Assembly: GCA_039029135.1 (NCBI GenBank)
Contig: JBCCGT010000026.1
Span: forward strand, 1 to 64,000
From: JALZVT01 sp039029135
GTDB lineage: Bacteria > Pseudomonadota > Gammaproteobacteria > Pseudomonadales > Azotimanducaceae
Direction: 5' to 3'
DNA: 64,000 nucleotides
In this document: in pieces, positions 45,704-53,837 of the stretch
How positions within the stretch are numbered: position 1 is the first letter of the stretch
Layout of the letters: every line of letters begins with the position of its first letter
Position numbers and translations under genes: made by a program
The notes under the pieces: generated by a model
Database searches by the model: none
What the model was told of the DNA's origin: nothing
What the model saw: only the letters and a program-made list of their open reading frames with translations

Positions 45704-46315
45704 CTAGAACCGGAACACCAGACCGGCGGTGACGAGATTCAGGTCGGTGTTGTTGATGTCGACCCGGTTCCATTCACCGCGCAGGCTCAGATTGTCGCCC
45801 AGGTGAAAGTCGACGCCGGCGCCGTAGATCCAGTCCTCGTCGTCGCCGCTGGTCGTCAGATCGACGCCCGGTATGTTCGCGCTCGCATCAAACTCATAGA
45901 AGGTGTAGCCCGCCTTGGCGTAGAGGTCGATGGCGTCGTTGAGCGGCAGTATCAGTCTTGCCGCGACGGTCCAGGCATCGCCCTCCAATTCCAGCGTATC
46001 GCCGTTGCTCTCGAACAGCTTCTGGTAGTCGCCCTCGATCGCGAGATAGTCCGAGAGGCGATAGCCCGCGAATACGCGCGCCACGGCCGCGTTGTCGTCG
46101 AAATCGAGATCGTCGATGTCCAGCGTGTACACGCCGGCGCCACCGCCGATATAGGGACCGAAGTTTTCCGCGTGTGCGGCGTTGCCGAGCGCAAGGGCGC
46201 CGGCGGCAAGAAACCACGCCAGGATGAGCGCGGGTGTGGAGGAACGCAGCGTGCGGTGCGCGCGGCGGTGAGTCGTGGCGGCAGTCTGCGCTGCCGTATC
46301 GCTGGTGCTAGTCAT
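45704..46315 (-). CDS. Outer-membrane beta-barrel protein
   Basis: Protein of 203 residues. After a long signal region (residues ~25-50, hydrophobic SSTPALILAWFLAAGALALGNAAHA) it shows alternating hydrophobic strands: FGPYIGGGAGVYTL, VARVFAGYRLSDYLAIEGDY, IDLYAKAGYTFYEFDA and LNLVTAGLVFRF, ending in Phe as outer-membrane barrels do. It resembles OmpA-like/porin-domain (PF13505) proteins. GGAG precedes the ATG at 46315. It is probably a structural or adhesive surface protein; no periplasmic peptidoglycan-binding domain is present. The codon content is slightly less GC-rich than neighbours. Confidence 0.85.
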   Translation of the reverse strand: MTSTSDTAAQTAATTHRRAHRTLRSSTPALILAWFLAAGALALGNAAHAENFGPYIGGGAGVYTLDIDDLDFDDNAAVARVFAGYRLSDYLAIEGDYQKLFESNGDTLELEGDAWTVAARLILPLNDAIDLYAKAGYTFYEFDASANIPGVDLTTSGDDEDWIYGAGVDFHLGDNLSLRGEWNRVDINNTDLNLVTAGLVFRF

Positions 46316-46749
46316 AACCAATACTCCTGGTTGTTGTTCCTGGTCAGGAGCGTCGCAGGCTAGAGCGCGCAGCTTGAATCGAGCCTTAACTGCCGGGTCA
46401 GATTCGGTTCAGCTGTATCAGTGTGTTTCCGACTCGCCGAAGAAGCGGGGTGACCTGACCGCATTGGCCCGGCCACCGCTGGCTGCGCCCATTGTGTGGA
46501 TCATGTCGGCTCATTCATCTCGGGCCAGGCACCCGCTTGGTGCACGCCGGGCCGTCTGAACGGGCGCTGCGCGTGGGGTATTGCGCGCCGCGCCCGATCT
46601 GCGCGACAGTGGCCATACCTTCAGCCATACCTTCAGCCATAACTTCAGAAGGATCTGCGCTTTCATGATCAACGCCCGGCGAGATACCCGCGCCAGCGGA
46701 TCGCCCGTCGCCACGCGGCGTCCGCGTCCGCTTGCTCAGGCGGCCAGCG
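46316..46749. other. Divergent intergenic region with repeat
   Basis: About 430 bases between the outer-membrane protein gene and the ATP-grasp gene. The only structure I recognise is the 12-bp tandem repeat at 46612-46647. Open frames here have no ribosome-binding site or family similarity. It must hold the promoter of the Anbu-linked operon. Confidence 0.5.
46612..46647. repeat. Three-copy 12-bp tandem repeat
   Basis: GCCATACCTTCA occurs twice, followed by GCCATAACTTCA with one change. It lies in the intergenic leader about 100 bp before the ATP-grasp gene. It is a short slippage-type repeat with no known function. Confidence 0.75.
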
Positions 46750-48237
46750 ATGCCTGAACGTCTAGCAACCCGGATTCGTGCCAGCCGTAGCGGTTCAGTG
46801 GGCAAGGCCTGGCAGGGCTATCGATCGCCCGGCTGCTACGACGAGCTCATTCGCGACGATGGCCGGACCCGTCCGATCGCACGTCGCCTCGTGCGTCAGC
46901 TCGGCCGGCTGTCGGGCGCGGAACTTGCGGCGCGGCAGGCGGCGGCTGACCTGTCCATCCGCGAGATGGGCATCTCGTTTACCGTCTATTCGGATGCCGG
47001 CAACATCGATCGCGCATGGCCGTTCGACCTCATTCCGCGGGTGATCCCAGCGAAGGAGTGGCGGAGTGTCGCGGTCGGTCTCGCCCAGCGAACGCGGGCG
47101 CTGAACGCGTTCATCCACGATGTCTACAACCGCCAGAAGATACTTGCGGACGGTATCGTGCCCGCCGAACTGGTGCTGGATTCACCGAACTTTCGCGAGG
47201 CCTGTCGCGATGTGCAGCCCGCGCATCAGGTGTGGGCGCACATCACTGGCGTGGATCTCGTTCGCGATGGCGCGGGTCAATTTCGCGTGCTGGAGGATAA
47301 CCTCCGCGTCCCCTCCGGCGTTTCCTACGTGCTCGAAAATCGCGAGATCACCAAGCGGGTGCTGCCGGAGCTGTTTGAGAATCACTCGATCCTGCCGGTC
47401 GACGACTATCCAAATCGACTCTTCGAGACGCTGGCGTCGCTATCGCCGCGGCGGGTCAAGCGGCCCACGGTCGTCGTGTTGACGCCTGGCATCTACAACT
47501 CGGCCTACTTCGAGCACGCCTTCCTCGCGCGCGGTATGGGGGCGGAATTGGTCGAGGGCACCGATCTGTTCGTTGAGGACGACCAGGTGTTCATGCGCAC
47601 CGTGGACGGCCCGCGCCGCGTCGACGTCATCTATCGACGCGTCGACGACGAGTTCATCGATCCCGAGGCGTTTCGCGATGACTCCGCGCTTGGCATCGCC
47701 GGCTGCATGCGCGCCTGGCGGGCGGGTAACGTCGCCATAGCAAACGCGCCCGGCAGCGGCGTTGCCGATGACAAGGTGATCTATGCGTTCGTGCCCGAGA
47801 TGATTCGTTACTACCTCGGCGAGGAACCCATCGTGCCAAACGTCGAAACCTATCTGTGCATGCGCGAGTCGGATCGCGAATACGTGCTCGACAACATCGC
47901 CGATCTGGTGGTGAAGCCGGCGAACGAGTCGGGCGGCTACGGCATCATGGTAGGCCCGCACGCCAGCGCGAAAGAGCACCGCGCGTGCGCCGCCCGGATC
48001 GAGAAAGACCCGCGCAACTACATCGCCCAGCCCACGCTCGCGCTGTCGACCGCACCAACGATCTGTGACGGCGCCATCGCGCCGCGCCATCTCGATTTGC
48101 GGCCGTTCGTCCTGCAGGGCCGCGATCACTGGGTTACGCCGGGCGGCCTGACGCGGGTCGCGCTGCGGGAGGGCTCGCTCGTAGTGAACTCGTCTCAGGG
48201 CGGTGGCAGCAAAGACACCTGGATCGTGGAGAGTTAG
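46750..48237 (+). CDS. Circularly permuted ATP-grasp type 2 protein
   Basis: Protein of about 495 residues of the DUF404/DUF407 circularly permuted ATP-grasp family, predicted to form amide or peptide bonds using ATP. VWAHITGVDLVRDGAGQFRVLEDNLRVPSGVSYV, VVVLTPGIYNSAYFEHAFLAR and DLVVKPANESGGYGIMVG are characteristic. A TTG 18 bp upstream is an alternative start. It opens a cluster with the alpha-E gene and a metallopeptidase, facing an Anbu proteasome homolog. That grouping is known from comparative genomics and is predicted to make and degrade a peptide tag or small peptide. Confidence 0.9.
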   Translation: MPERLATRIRASRSGSVGKAWQGYRSPGCYDELIRDDGRTRPIARRLVRQLGRLSGAELAARQAAADLSIREMGISFTVYSDAGNIDRAWPFDLIPRVIPAKEWRSVAVGLAQRTRALNAFIHDVYNRQKILADGIVPAELVLDSPNFREACRDVQPAHQVWAHITGVDLVRDGAGQFRVLEDNLRVPSGVSYVLENREITKRVLPELFENHSILPVDDYPNRLFETLASLSPRRVKRPTVVVLTPGIYNSAYFEHAFLARGMGAELVEGTDLFVEDDQVFMRTVDGPRRVDVIYRRVDDEFIDPEAFRDDSALGIAGCMRAWRAGNVAIANAPGSGVADDKVIYAFVPEMIRYYLGEEPIVPNVETYLCMRESDREYVLDNIADLVVKPANESGGYGIMVGPHASAKEHRACAARIEKDPRNYIAQPTLALSTAPTICDGAIAPRHLDLRPFVLQGRDHWVTPGGLTRVALREGSLVVNSSQGGGSKDTWIVES

Positions 48238-48239
48238 GC

Positions 48240-49166
48240 GTGCTGTCGCGCGTTGCAGAACGCCTCTACTGGATGGCGCGCTATCTCGAACGGCTTGAGG
48301 ACACGAGTCGCCTCGCTAATGCGTACAGTCACCTGATTCTGGATCTGCCGCGCGGCGTCGAGCCGGGCTGGAGCGTGTTGATCGACACGCTGAACGCGCG
48401 CGAGCGGTTTCGGCGCCGTTACACGCGCGAGACCGAACGCAATGTGATCAAGTTTCTGCTGGCCGATCGCGACAACCCGAGTTCGCTGCGCGCGTCGGCG
48501 CGCGCCGCCAGAGAGAACATGCGGACCACCCGCGACGTGCTGCCGGCGCCCGCGTGGGAGCTGGTCAACGAGCTGTATCTGTTCATCGAGGATCAGGCCG
48601 ATGCCAGCGTGCCGCGTGCCGGCCGCGCGCGCTTTCTGCTCGACGTCATCGGTCGCGCCCAGCAGCTCAACGGTCTCATCGAGAGCACGGTGCTGCGCGA
48701 CCAGCCGCTGTACTTCATGCGCCTGGGCCGCCTGCTCGAGCGTGCCGACATGACGTCGCGCATCGTCGACGTTGGCGCGACAGCCATCCTCAAGCTGACC
48801 AGCGTGCCGGAGGTGCCGCTGCTGTGGGCCAATCTGCTGATGTCGCTGTCCGCGACGAGCGCCTACCGGCGCAAGGTCGGGCCCACGCTCATGCCCAATC
48901 CCATCGTCGACTTTCTGTTCACATCGGAACAGTTTCCGCGCTCAGTGCTCTACTGCGTCAACGAGCTGGAAGAGATGGTCGGCACGCTCAAGGCGCCGCG
49001 CGGTCTGCTGGTGAAACTGCGCGAGGTCGTGACGCAGCTGCGCGGCATGGATGCAGAGCCCATGTCGCTAACCGATCTGCACGCCTTCATCGACGAACTG
49101 CAACAGCGGCTTGCTTTTGTGGACGAGAGCTTTCACGAGCAGTGGTTCGATCCGGGCGGTCGCTGA
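48240..49166 (+). CDS. Alpha-E domain-containing protein
   Basis: All-helical protein of 308 residues (DUF403/Alpha-E). LSRVAERLYWMARYLERLEDTSRLA, with paired Arg and Glu residues, is the defining block; VNELYLFIEDQ and YFMRLGRLLERADMTSRIVD are further conserved blocks. It is usually found next to, or fused with, a permuted ATP-grasp, and probably assists it. The GTG start lies 2 bp after the ATP-grasp stop, so co-translation is likely. It lacks any predicted catalytic motif of its own. Confidence 0.92.
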   Translation: MLSRVAERLYWMARYLERLEDTSRLANAYSHLILDLPRGVEPGWSVLIDTLNARERFRRRYTRETERNVIKFLLADRDNPSSLRASARAARENMRTTRDVLPAPAWELVNELYLFIEDQADASVPRAGRARFLLDVIGRAQQLNGLIESTVLRDQPLYFMRLGRLLERADMTSRIVDVGATAILKLTSVPEVPLLWANLLMSLSATSAYRRKVGPTLMPNPIVDFLFTSEQFPRSVLYCVNELEEMVGTLKAPRGLLVKLREVVTQLRGMDAEPMSLTDLHAFIDELQQRLAFVDESFHEQWFDPGGR

Positions 49167-49172
49167 GCCGTC

Positions 49173-50123
49173 GTGAAGGAATTTCGCTGCGATTGCGGTC
49201 AGCCGCTGTTCTTCGACAGCAGCGTCTGTGTTGCCTGTGGCCGTCGGGTTGCGTTCGACCCTGTCGACATGACGATGCGGACGACCGATGCGCGGATCTG
49301 TGCGAACGGCCGGCGCTACGGCGCCTGCAACTGGCTGGTGGCTGACGGGCGCGAGTACTGTGTCGCCTGCGAGCACAACCGCACGGTGCCGGCGCTGGAC
49401 CGGGCCGCGAACGTGCGTCGGTTCATCGCGCTCGAAACCGCGAAGAAGCGTCTGCTGTACACGCTGCGAGAGCTCGGGCTGCCGCACGCCGGGCTGCGCT
49501 TCGACTTTCTGGAAGATGGCCGCAGCGATCCGGAGCGGTATGGGGATACGCGGGTGGCAACCGGCTACTTCGACAGCGTCATCACGATCAACGTACTGGA
49601 GGCCGATGCGCCGATTCGCGAAGCAGAGCGCGAGGCGCTGAATGAGCCCCAGCGCACGCTACTGGGACACATGCGCCACGAGGCCGGCCATTTCTTTCTC
49701 GACCGGCTGCTCGTCTGTGCGGACTGGCGCGCGTCTTTTCGCGGTCTGTTCGGCGATGAACGCGCCGACTATTCGCAGGCGCTGCAGTCTTACTATGCGA
49801 GCGGACCCGCGGACGACTGGCGCGCCGGCTACATCAGCGCGTACGCCAGCGCGCATCCGAACGAGGACTGGGCGGAGACCTGGGGACACCTGCTGCATAT
49901 TGTGGATGCGCTGGACACGGCGTACACGCACGGCGTCATCGCCACGCGACCGGCCGGCGACGACTTCGCCGCCTGGCTCGCGGCCTGGCGACCGCTGTCG
50001 GTCACCTTGAACGAGCTCAATCGCAGCGTCGGGCTAAGCGATGCGTATCCCTTCGTGGTGAACGACGCGGTGGCCCAGAAGCTGCGCTTCGCCTGGGACA
50101 GCGTCGCTCGGCTGCGCGGCTGA
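49173..50123 (+). CDS. Putative zinc-binding metallopeptidase (Peptidase_Mx type)
   Basis: Protein of 316 residues. The N-terminal zinc-ribbon-like part has CDCGQPLFF ... CVACGRR and later ICANGRRYGACNWL with CVACEHN. The central catalytic motif is MRHEAGHFFLDRLL (HExxH) at about residue 169, with candidate third-ligand Glu/Asp downstream (EDWAETWGHLLH, another His-containing helix). I assign it to the zinc-binding peptidase Mx family (PF15887), of unknown substrate. The GTG start lies 6 bp after the alpha-E stop. It takes the place where I would expect a transglutaminase-like protease in this cluster. Confidence 0.85.
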   Translation: MKEFRCDCGQPLFFDSSVCVACGRRVAFDPVDMTMRTTDARICANGRRYGACNWLVADGREYCVACEHNRTVPALDRAANVRRFIALETAKKRLLYTLRELGLPHAGLRFDFLEDGRSDPERYGDTRVATGYFDSVITINVLEADAPIREAEREALNEPQRTLLGHMRHEAGHFFLDRLLVCADWRASFRGLFGDERADYSQALQSYYASGPADDWRAGYISAYASAHPNEDWAETWGHLLHIVDALDTAYTHGVIATRPAGDDFAAWLAAWRPLSVTLNELNRSVGLSDAYPFVVNDAVAQKLRFAWDSVARLRG

Positions 50124-50160
50124 AGGCGCTAGATTCGGTCTGCGCCCGGACCCTGGACGA

Positions 50161-50904
50161 TCAGTCCTCGCTGAACACCTCGGCGATGGACGGCAGATTG
50201 TTGAAGGCCGCGACGATCTCCTCATTCCACGCCGCGCGCATCTTCAGCAGCGTCGGATCCGTCGCCTCGAAGCTGTGGTAAGGGTTGGGCTCTGAGAAGT
50301 TGTCCGCGCGCAGAAACAGCAGCTCGATCGGCGGGCCGACCGTGGCGTTGCTGCGCATCGTCGAGTCCATCGAGACCAGGGCGCAGCGCATGGCGATCTC
50401 GCGGGGCGTGTCGTGGGCGACGATCCGATCCAGTATCGGCCGCCCGTACTTGGTCTCGCCGATCTGAAAGAACGGAAAGCGCTCGGAAGGGTGGATGTGA
50501 TTGCCTTCCGGGTAGATGAGATACAGCTCCTGCGGCGCGCCCTTGATCTGGCCCCCCAGAATGAACGAGGCCTCGGCGTTGAATCCGGCCTCTTCGCCCT
50601 CGGGGGCGTACTTGTTTTGCATGTCGCGGCTCAGCCGGCCCACATAATCAGCCAGGTCTGAGACGTAGGGCGCGCTCGCGAGGTTGATGTCTGCCGCCTC
50701 GCGCATGTCGCGCTCCAGCGCCTCGATGACCGCCTGAGTAGTGCCGAGATTGCCCGACGACAGGAGTGCGATCTGACGATCGTCCGGCAGGGAGAAACGG
50801 TGCATCTTGCTGAACGCGCTGACCCGATCGGCGCCAGCGTTGGTGCGCGAGTCGGAGCAGAACACCAGCCCTTCGTCGAGCTTCATCGCGAGGCAGTAGG
50901 TCAT
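50161..50904 (-). CDS. Anbu proteasome-type protease
   Basis: Ntn-hydrolase of 247 residues, Anbu (ancestral beta subunit) family. The start M-TYCLAMKLDEGLVFCSDSRTNAG places Thr2 as the nucleophile after Met removal, and ALLSSGNLGTTQAVIE is the second family signature. Known homologs form proteasome-like rings or open helical assemblies. The C-terminus EVFSED is acidic. It is encoded convergently with the alpha-E/metallopeptidase operon, an arrangement that may signal separate regulation. The promoter is unusual, see the adjacent promoter entry. Confidence 0.92.
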   Translation of the reverse strand: MTYCLAMKLDEGLVFCSDSRTNAGADRVSAFSKMHRFSLPDDRQIALLSSGNLGTTQAVIEALERDMREAADINLASAPYVSDLADYVGRLSRDMQNKYAPEGEEAGFNAEASFILGGQIKGAPQELYLIYPEGNHIHPSERFPFFQIGETKYGRPILDRIVAHDTPREIAMRCALVSMDSTMRSNATVGPPIELLFLRADNFSEPNPYHSFEATDPTLLKMRAAWNEEIVAAFNNLPSIAEVFSED

Positions 50905-50910
50905 GGACGG

Positions 50911-50941
50911 ATTATAGGAGAGGCGGGATTGTGCATGCCAA
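50911..50941 (-). promoter_or_regulatory. Anbu promoter, possibly leaderless
   Basis: On the minus strand, TTGGCA and a perfect TATAAT are separated by 19 bp. Only six bases (CCGTCC) separate TATAAT from the Anbu ATG, so transcription could begin at or near the A of the start codon. No ribosome-binding site is present. The long spacer makes the -35 less certain than the -10. Confidence 0.5.
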
Positions 50942-51065
50942 TGTCCGACACCCTGGAGCTAGGCGTTCCAGCCCCGCGGGGCGCGGCGGACCTGCTTGGC
51001 GGCTGCTCACGACGGCCTGCTGTGCCGATGGACCGCGAGGCGTGTACCGGGCTAAATTCAAAAAG

Positions 51066-51085
51066 ATATCGATATGATATCATAT
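51066..51085. promoter_or_regulatory. Overlapping AT-rich palindromes before the SPFH gene
   Basis: ATATCGATAT (51066-51075) and ATATGATATCATAT (51072-51085) are perfect overlapping palindromes in an otherwise GC-rich region, 28 bp before the SPFH start. They overlap any plausible -10. They look like an operator; the small ribbon-helix-helix protein of the same operon is a candidate binder. Confidence 0.6.
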
Positions 51086-51113
51086 TGAAGTCTCAGTCAG
51101 TCGGGTCGAATCC

Positions 51114-51965
51114 ATGAGCCAGCACGAAAAGACCATCAATCCGCCGTCGGGCTATGTAGCCGCCGTCCTCTTTGCCGGACTGGCGCTGTTCGGCGTCTAT
51201 AACTTCACCGGCGGGCGTCCGCTGATCGGAATTGTCTGCATCGCGGGCGGCATTTTCGGCTTGGTCGGTCTGTTCATGGTCCATCCGAACGAGGCCAAGG
51301 TGCTGCAGCTATTTGGTCGCTACGTCGGCACCGCCAAGGAGGCGGGGCTGCGTTGGACCAATCCGCTGTACGCCAAGAGCGCCGTCAGCATGCGCATCCG
51401 CAACTTCGAGAGCGGCCGGTTGAAGGTGAACGACTCGGCGGGCTCGCCCATCGAGATCGCCACCATCGTGGTCTGGCGCGTCATCGACACGGCCGAGGCG
51501 ATGTTCGAGGTCGACGACTACGAAGAGTTCGTCACCATCCAGAGCGAGGCCGCGCTGCGGAACCTCGCCACCACCTATCCCTACGAGAACGCCGAAGCGG
51601 GCCAGCTGTCGCTGCGCAGCGACCCGCTGCAGATTGCCGATGCCCTCAAAGGAGAGATTCAGGATCGGCTCGAGAAGGCGGGCGTCGAGGTCATCGAGGC
51701 GCGGATCAGCCACCTCGCCTATGCGCCCGAGATCGCGAGCGCGATGCTGCGGCGACAGCAGGCCACCGCCATCATCGCCGCCCGCGAACAGATCGTGGCC
51801 GGCGCCGTGGGTATGGTGCAGATGGCGTTAGAACAGCTCGAGCGCGACTCCGTCGTGGATCTCGACGAAGAGCGTAAGGCCGCGATGGTGAGCAACCTCC
51901 TCGTTGTGCTGTGCGGCGACCACGAGACCCAGCCGGTCGTCAACGCCGGTTCGCTCTACACCTGA
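51114..51965 (+). CDS. SPFH/Band 7 domain protein
   Basis: Membrane protein of 283 residues. Two hydrophobic segments occur near the N-terminus (YVAAVLFAGLALFGVYNF and PLIGIVCIAGGIFGLVGLFMV), followed by the SPFH domain (FGRYVGTAKEAGLRWTNPLY ... IEIATIVVWRVID ... LRSDPLQIADALKGEIQDRL) and a helical, Glu/Arg-rich coiled-coil tail with REQIVAGAVGMVQMALEQLE. Such proteins form multimeric microdomains and protect or scaffold membrane proteins. It is followed 12 bp later by the ribbon-helix-helix gene, probably an operon. No strong ribosome-binding site is seen. Confidence 0.88.
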   Translation: MSQHEKTINPPSGYVAAVLFAGLALFGVYNFTGGRPLIGIVCIAGGIFGLVGLFMVHPNEAKVLQLFGRYVGTAKEAGLRWTNPLYAKSAVSMRIRNFESGRLKVNDSAGSPIEIATIVVWRVIDTAEAMFEVDDYEEFVTIQSEAALRNLATTYPYENAEAGQLSLRSDPLQIADALKGEIQDRLEKAGVEVIEARISHLAYAPEIASAMLRRQQATAIIAAREQIVAGAVGMVQMALEQLERDSVVDLDEERKAAMVSNLLVVLCGDHETQPVVNAGSLYT

Positions 51966-51977
51966 TCGGGCGCGAGT

Positions 51978-52187
51978 GTGGCTAAACGTCGGGCCTATCC
52001 GCTGCGCATGGACGGTGAGATTCTCGCCGCCCTGCAGCGCTACGCCGATGACGAGCTGCGCAGCCTCAACGCGCAGATCGAATTCATCTGTCGCGATGCG
52101 CTGCGCAAGGCCGGCCGCCTGCCTGTGCCCGACGATCCCGGCGCGAGTGGCGGTGATCGTGGGAGCGAGCCGTCGCGGGACGCCTGA
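51978..52187 (+). CDS. Small Arc-like ribbon-helix-helix protein
   Basis: Protein of 69 residues starting with GTG. AKRRAYPLRMDGEILAAL forms a beta strand then helix, and LRSLNAQIEFICRDALRK the second helix, the Arc/CopG DNA-binding pattern. The tail is Gly/Ser/Asp-rich and disordered. It follows the SPFH gene directly and may autoregulate the pair through the palindromes at 51066-51085. It could also be an antitoxin-like repressor, but no toxin gene is adjacent. Pairs of SPFH genes and Arc-like genes recur in bacteria. Confidence 0.75.
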   Translation: MAKRRAYPLRMDGEILAALQRYADDELRSLNAQIEFICRDALRKAGRLPVPDDPGASGGDRGSEPSRDA

Positions 52188-52221
52188 GTCCGCGCTGGCA
52201 GCAGCGGCGCACGACGCGCGG

Positions 52222-53145
52222 CTAGAAGTAGCCGTGTTCCTCGAGGCCCAGCCCGAACTCGTCGGCGAGCGACCGGTTGCGCTCGCGCTCGGCGTTCAGG
52301 ATGCGCTCTCCGGCCGCGTGTATCGGACCGCGATCCACCCCCCGGCTGCTCTTCGGCGCGTAGTCATGCAGCAGCTGCCCCGGGCTCGTCGAGCGGTACT
52401 TGCCGAACCGTTTGACCGGGATGCCGGGAATCAGACCGGCGGGATTCAGCAGATTGCGGAACAGGTGGTTGAGCAGGCGACTCGCGACCATGCCGGTCGG
52501 CCCCAATTTGGTCGAGTTCTCTGTGGTCAGCGTCATGTCTGGAAAGCTCACGCCCATGAATTGGGCCAGGCGGTCGAGGAACGCGGACTGATCCCTGACA
52601 AACTGCTCGAACGGCAATACCAGCAGCCCCTGGGGAAACGCTTCCCGCACGGCCCGCAGCCAGGGTGCAAAGTCGAACCGATCGACGGCAAACAGCGGCG
52701 TCTGGCCGGCGGTAAAACCAAAGAAGCGGTTGACGTCTCGCGTCCCCCCCGACTTCAGATACTGGCGGTAGAACGACTGGGCGAGTTTGTCCTGGCGGCG
52801 TATGACCACCACGGCCTGCGCCTGCGGATAGACGCGCGCCAGATTGGTCAGCACGGGCGTCCTGTGATCCAGACCGCCCTCGATCACGCCGGCGTAGGGC
52901 GGCCCCGACAGCGACTCATTGGATACCAGGTTGGTGCGCGCGTCGTCGAGCTGCAGCAGGCTGCGAGCGTAGTCCGCGTCGAAGTACGCGGGATCCTTGC
53001 GCGTCACTAGCTGCATGAACTCGCGCATGGGGTCATCTAGCGTCGTGAACAGCTTGATCTCACGCGTCGCGGGAAATAGCTGGCGCTGCAGGGTGCCGGT
53101 GGCCGTCTTGTGCAGGCCGAGATGGACGATGACGCGTGCGGACAT
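52222..53145 (-). CDS. Sulfotransferase-like protein of polysaccharide locus (copy A)
   Basis: Protein of 307 residues. RVIVHLGLHKTATGTLQ is the 5'-phosphosulfate loop, and VVVIRRQDKLAQSFYRQYLKSGG is the 3'-phosphate site (R-x7-S). It lacks a signal peptide, so it acts in the cytoplasm on nucleotide- or lipid-linked sugars. It is clearly paralogous to the gene at 56760-57767: both have LNxxNPAGxxPGIPxxR and the NSTKLG/NSTRMG segment. The paralogs flank two convergent glycosidase-like genes. The likely role is sulfation of an exported polysaccharide; the acceptor is unknown. Confidence 0.82.
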   Translation of the reverse strand: MSARVIVHLGLHKTATGTLQRQLFPATREIKLFTTLDDPMREFMQLVTRKDPAYFDADYARSLLQLDDARTNLVSNESLSGPPYAGVIEGGLDHRTPVLTNLARVYPQAQAVVVIRRQDKLAQSFYRQYLKSGGTRDVNRFFGFTAGQTPLFAVDRFDFAPWLRAVREAFPQGLLVLPFEQFVRDQSAFLDRLAQFMGVSFPDMTLTTENSTKLGPTGMVASRLLNHLFRNLLNPAGLIPGIPVKRFGKYRSTSPGQLLHDYAPKSSRGVDRGPIHAAGERILNAERERNRSLADEFGLGLEEHGYF

Positions 53146-53837
53146 GGTGCTTCGAATGGCGATTTCGGGTGAGGCGGGCGCCCGTCTGGGCGCGCGGTTG
53201 CGATCGAGCGAAACGGCGCCCTGACGCCGCTAAACAGTCGGTAGGGCGACAATAACACTTCGCGAATCTTCGCGAGTTGCCGGGTTCACATTGTCTGGGC
53301 CTTCGTTCATAGTCCGCGACAGGATGCCGCCGGTTTTAACGGCTGCATCGATGGCGCCAGTGGGTTTCGCGATCTGTGCCGAAACGCCCGAGCGGAACCC
53401 CGCGCCAATTCGTGTGGCACAGCAAGGATGCCCATGACCGCGGCTCGCCGCGCCCGAGGCAACGGGTTGCGAGGTCGTTGAGTTTCGGCACCGCAGTGCC
53501 TAGACAACGGCGCCGAAGCGGCGCCAGACGAGCGCTATGAAACACTAGCGCGGGTCGACGCGAGGACCGCGCCGACCAGCAAGTACTGACGGCGAACGCG
53601 CCCAGGATTGCGCCTTTACCCACAAGCGATCGATGCAAGCTAAACAGCGCGCGAACAGCGCGTTACAGCGATACGGACATGCGATGCAGCTGGGGCGGAC
53701 CACGTCCGTCCCCGATCGCCCGGCGTGGGGCCGTCAGATTTTTACCGACTAACGAGCAGCGTCGCGCTGCCGACCAGCGCTCTTCCATTGCTGGCCGGTT
53801 CGGCGGCGCTGCGGGAACACCAAGATTCAAACAAGCT
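53146..53837. other. 690-bp intergenic region in polysaccharide locus
   Basis: Unusually long gap between the divergent sulfotransferase A and glycosidase A genes. I see two small hairpins: TCGCGA-ATCT-TCGCGA at 53260-53275 and GGCGCC-GAAGC-GGCGCC at 53509-53525. Open frames inside are composition-driven; none has a convincing start or family similarity. It may hold promoters, a long leader or an unrecognised small RNA. Confidence 0.5.

Noticed and set aside
53336..53638. A 100-codon frame in the 690-bp intergenic region
   Set aside because: It has no ribosome-binding site, similarity or codon pattern supporting a real protein.
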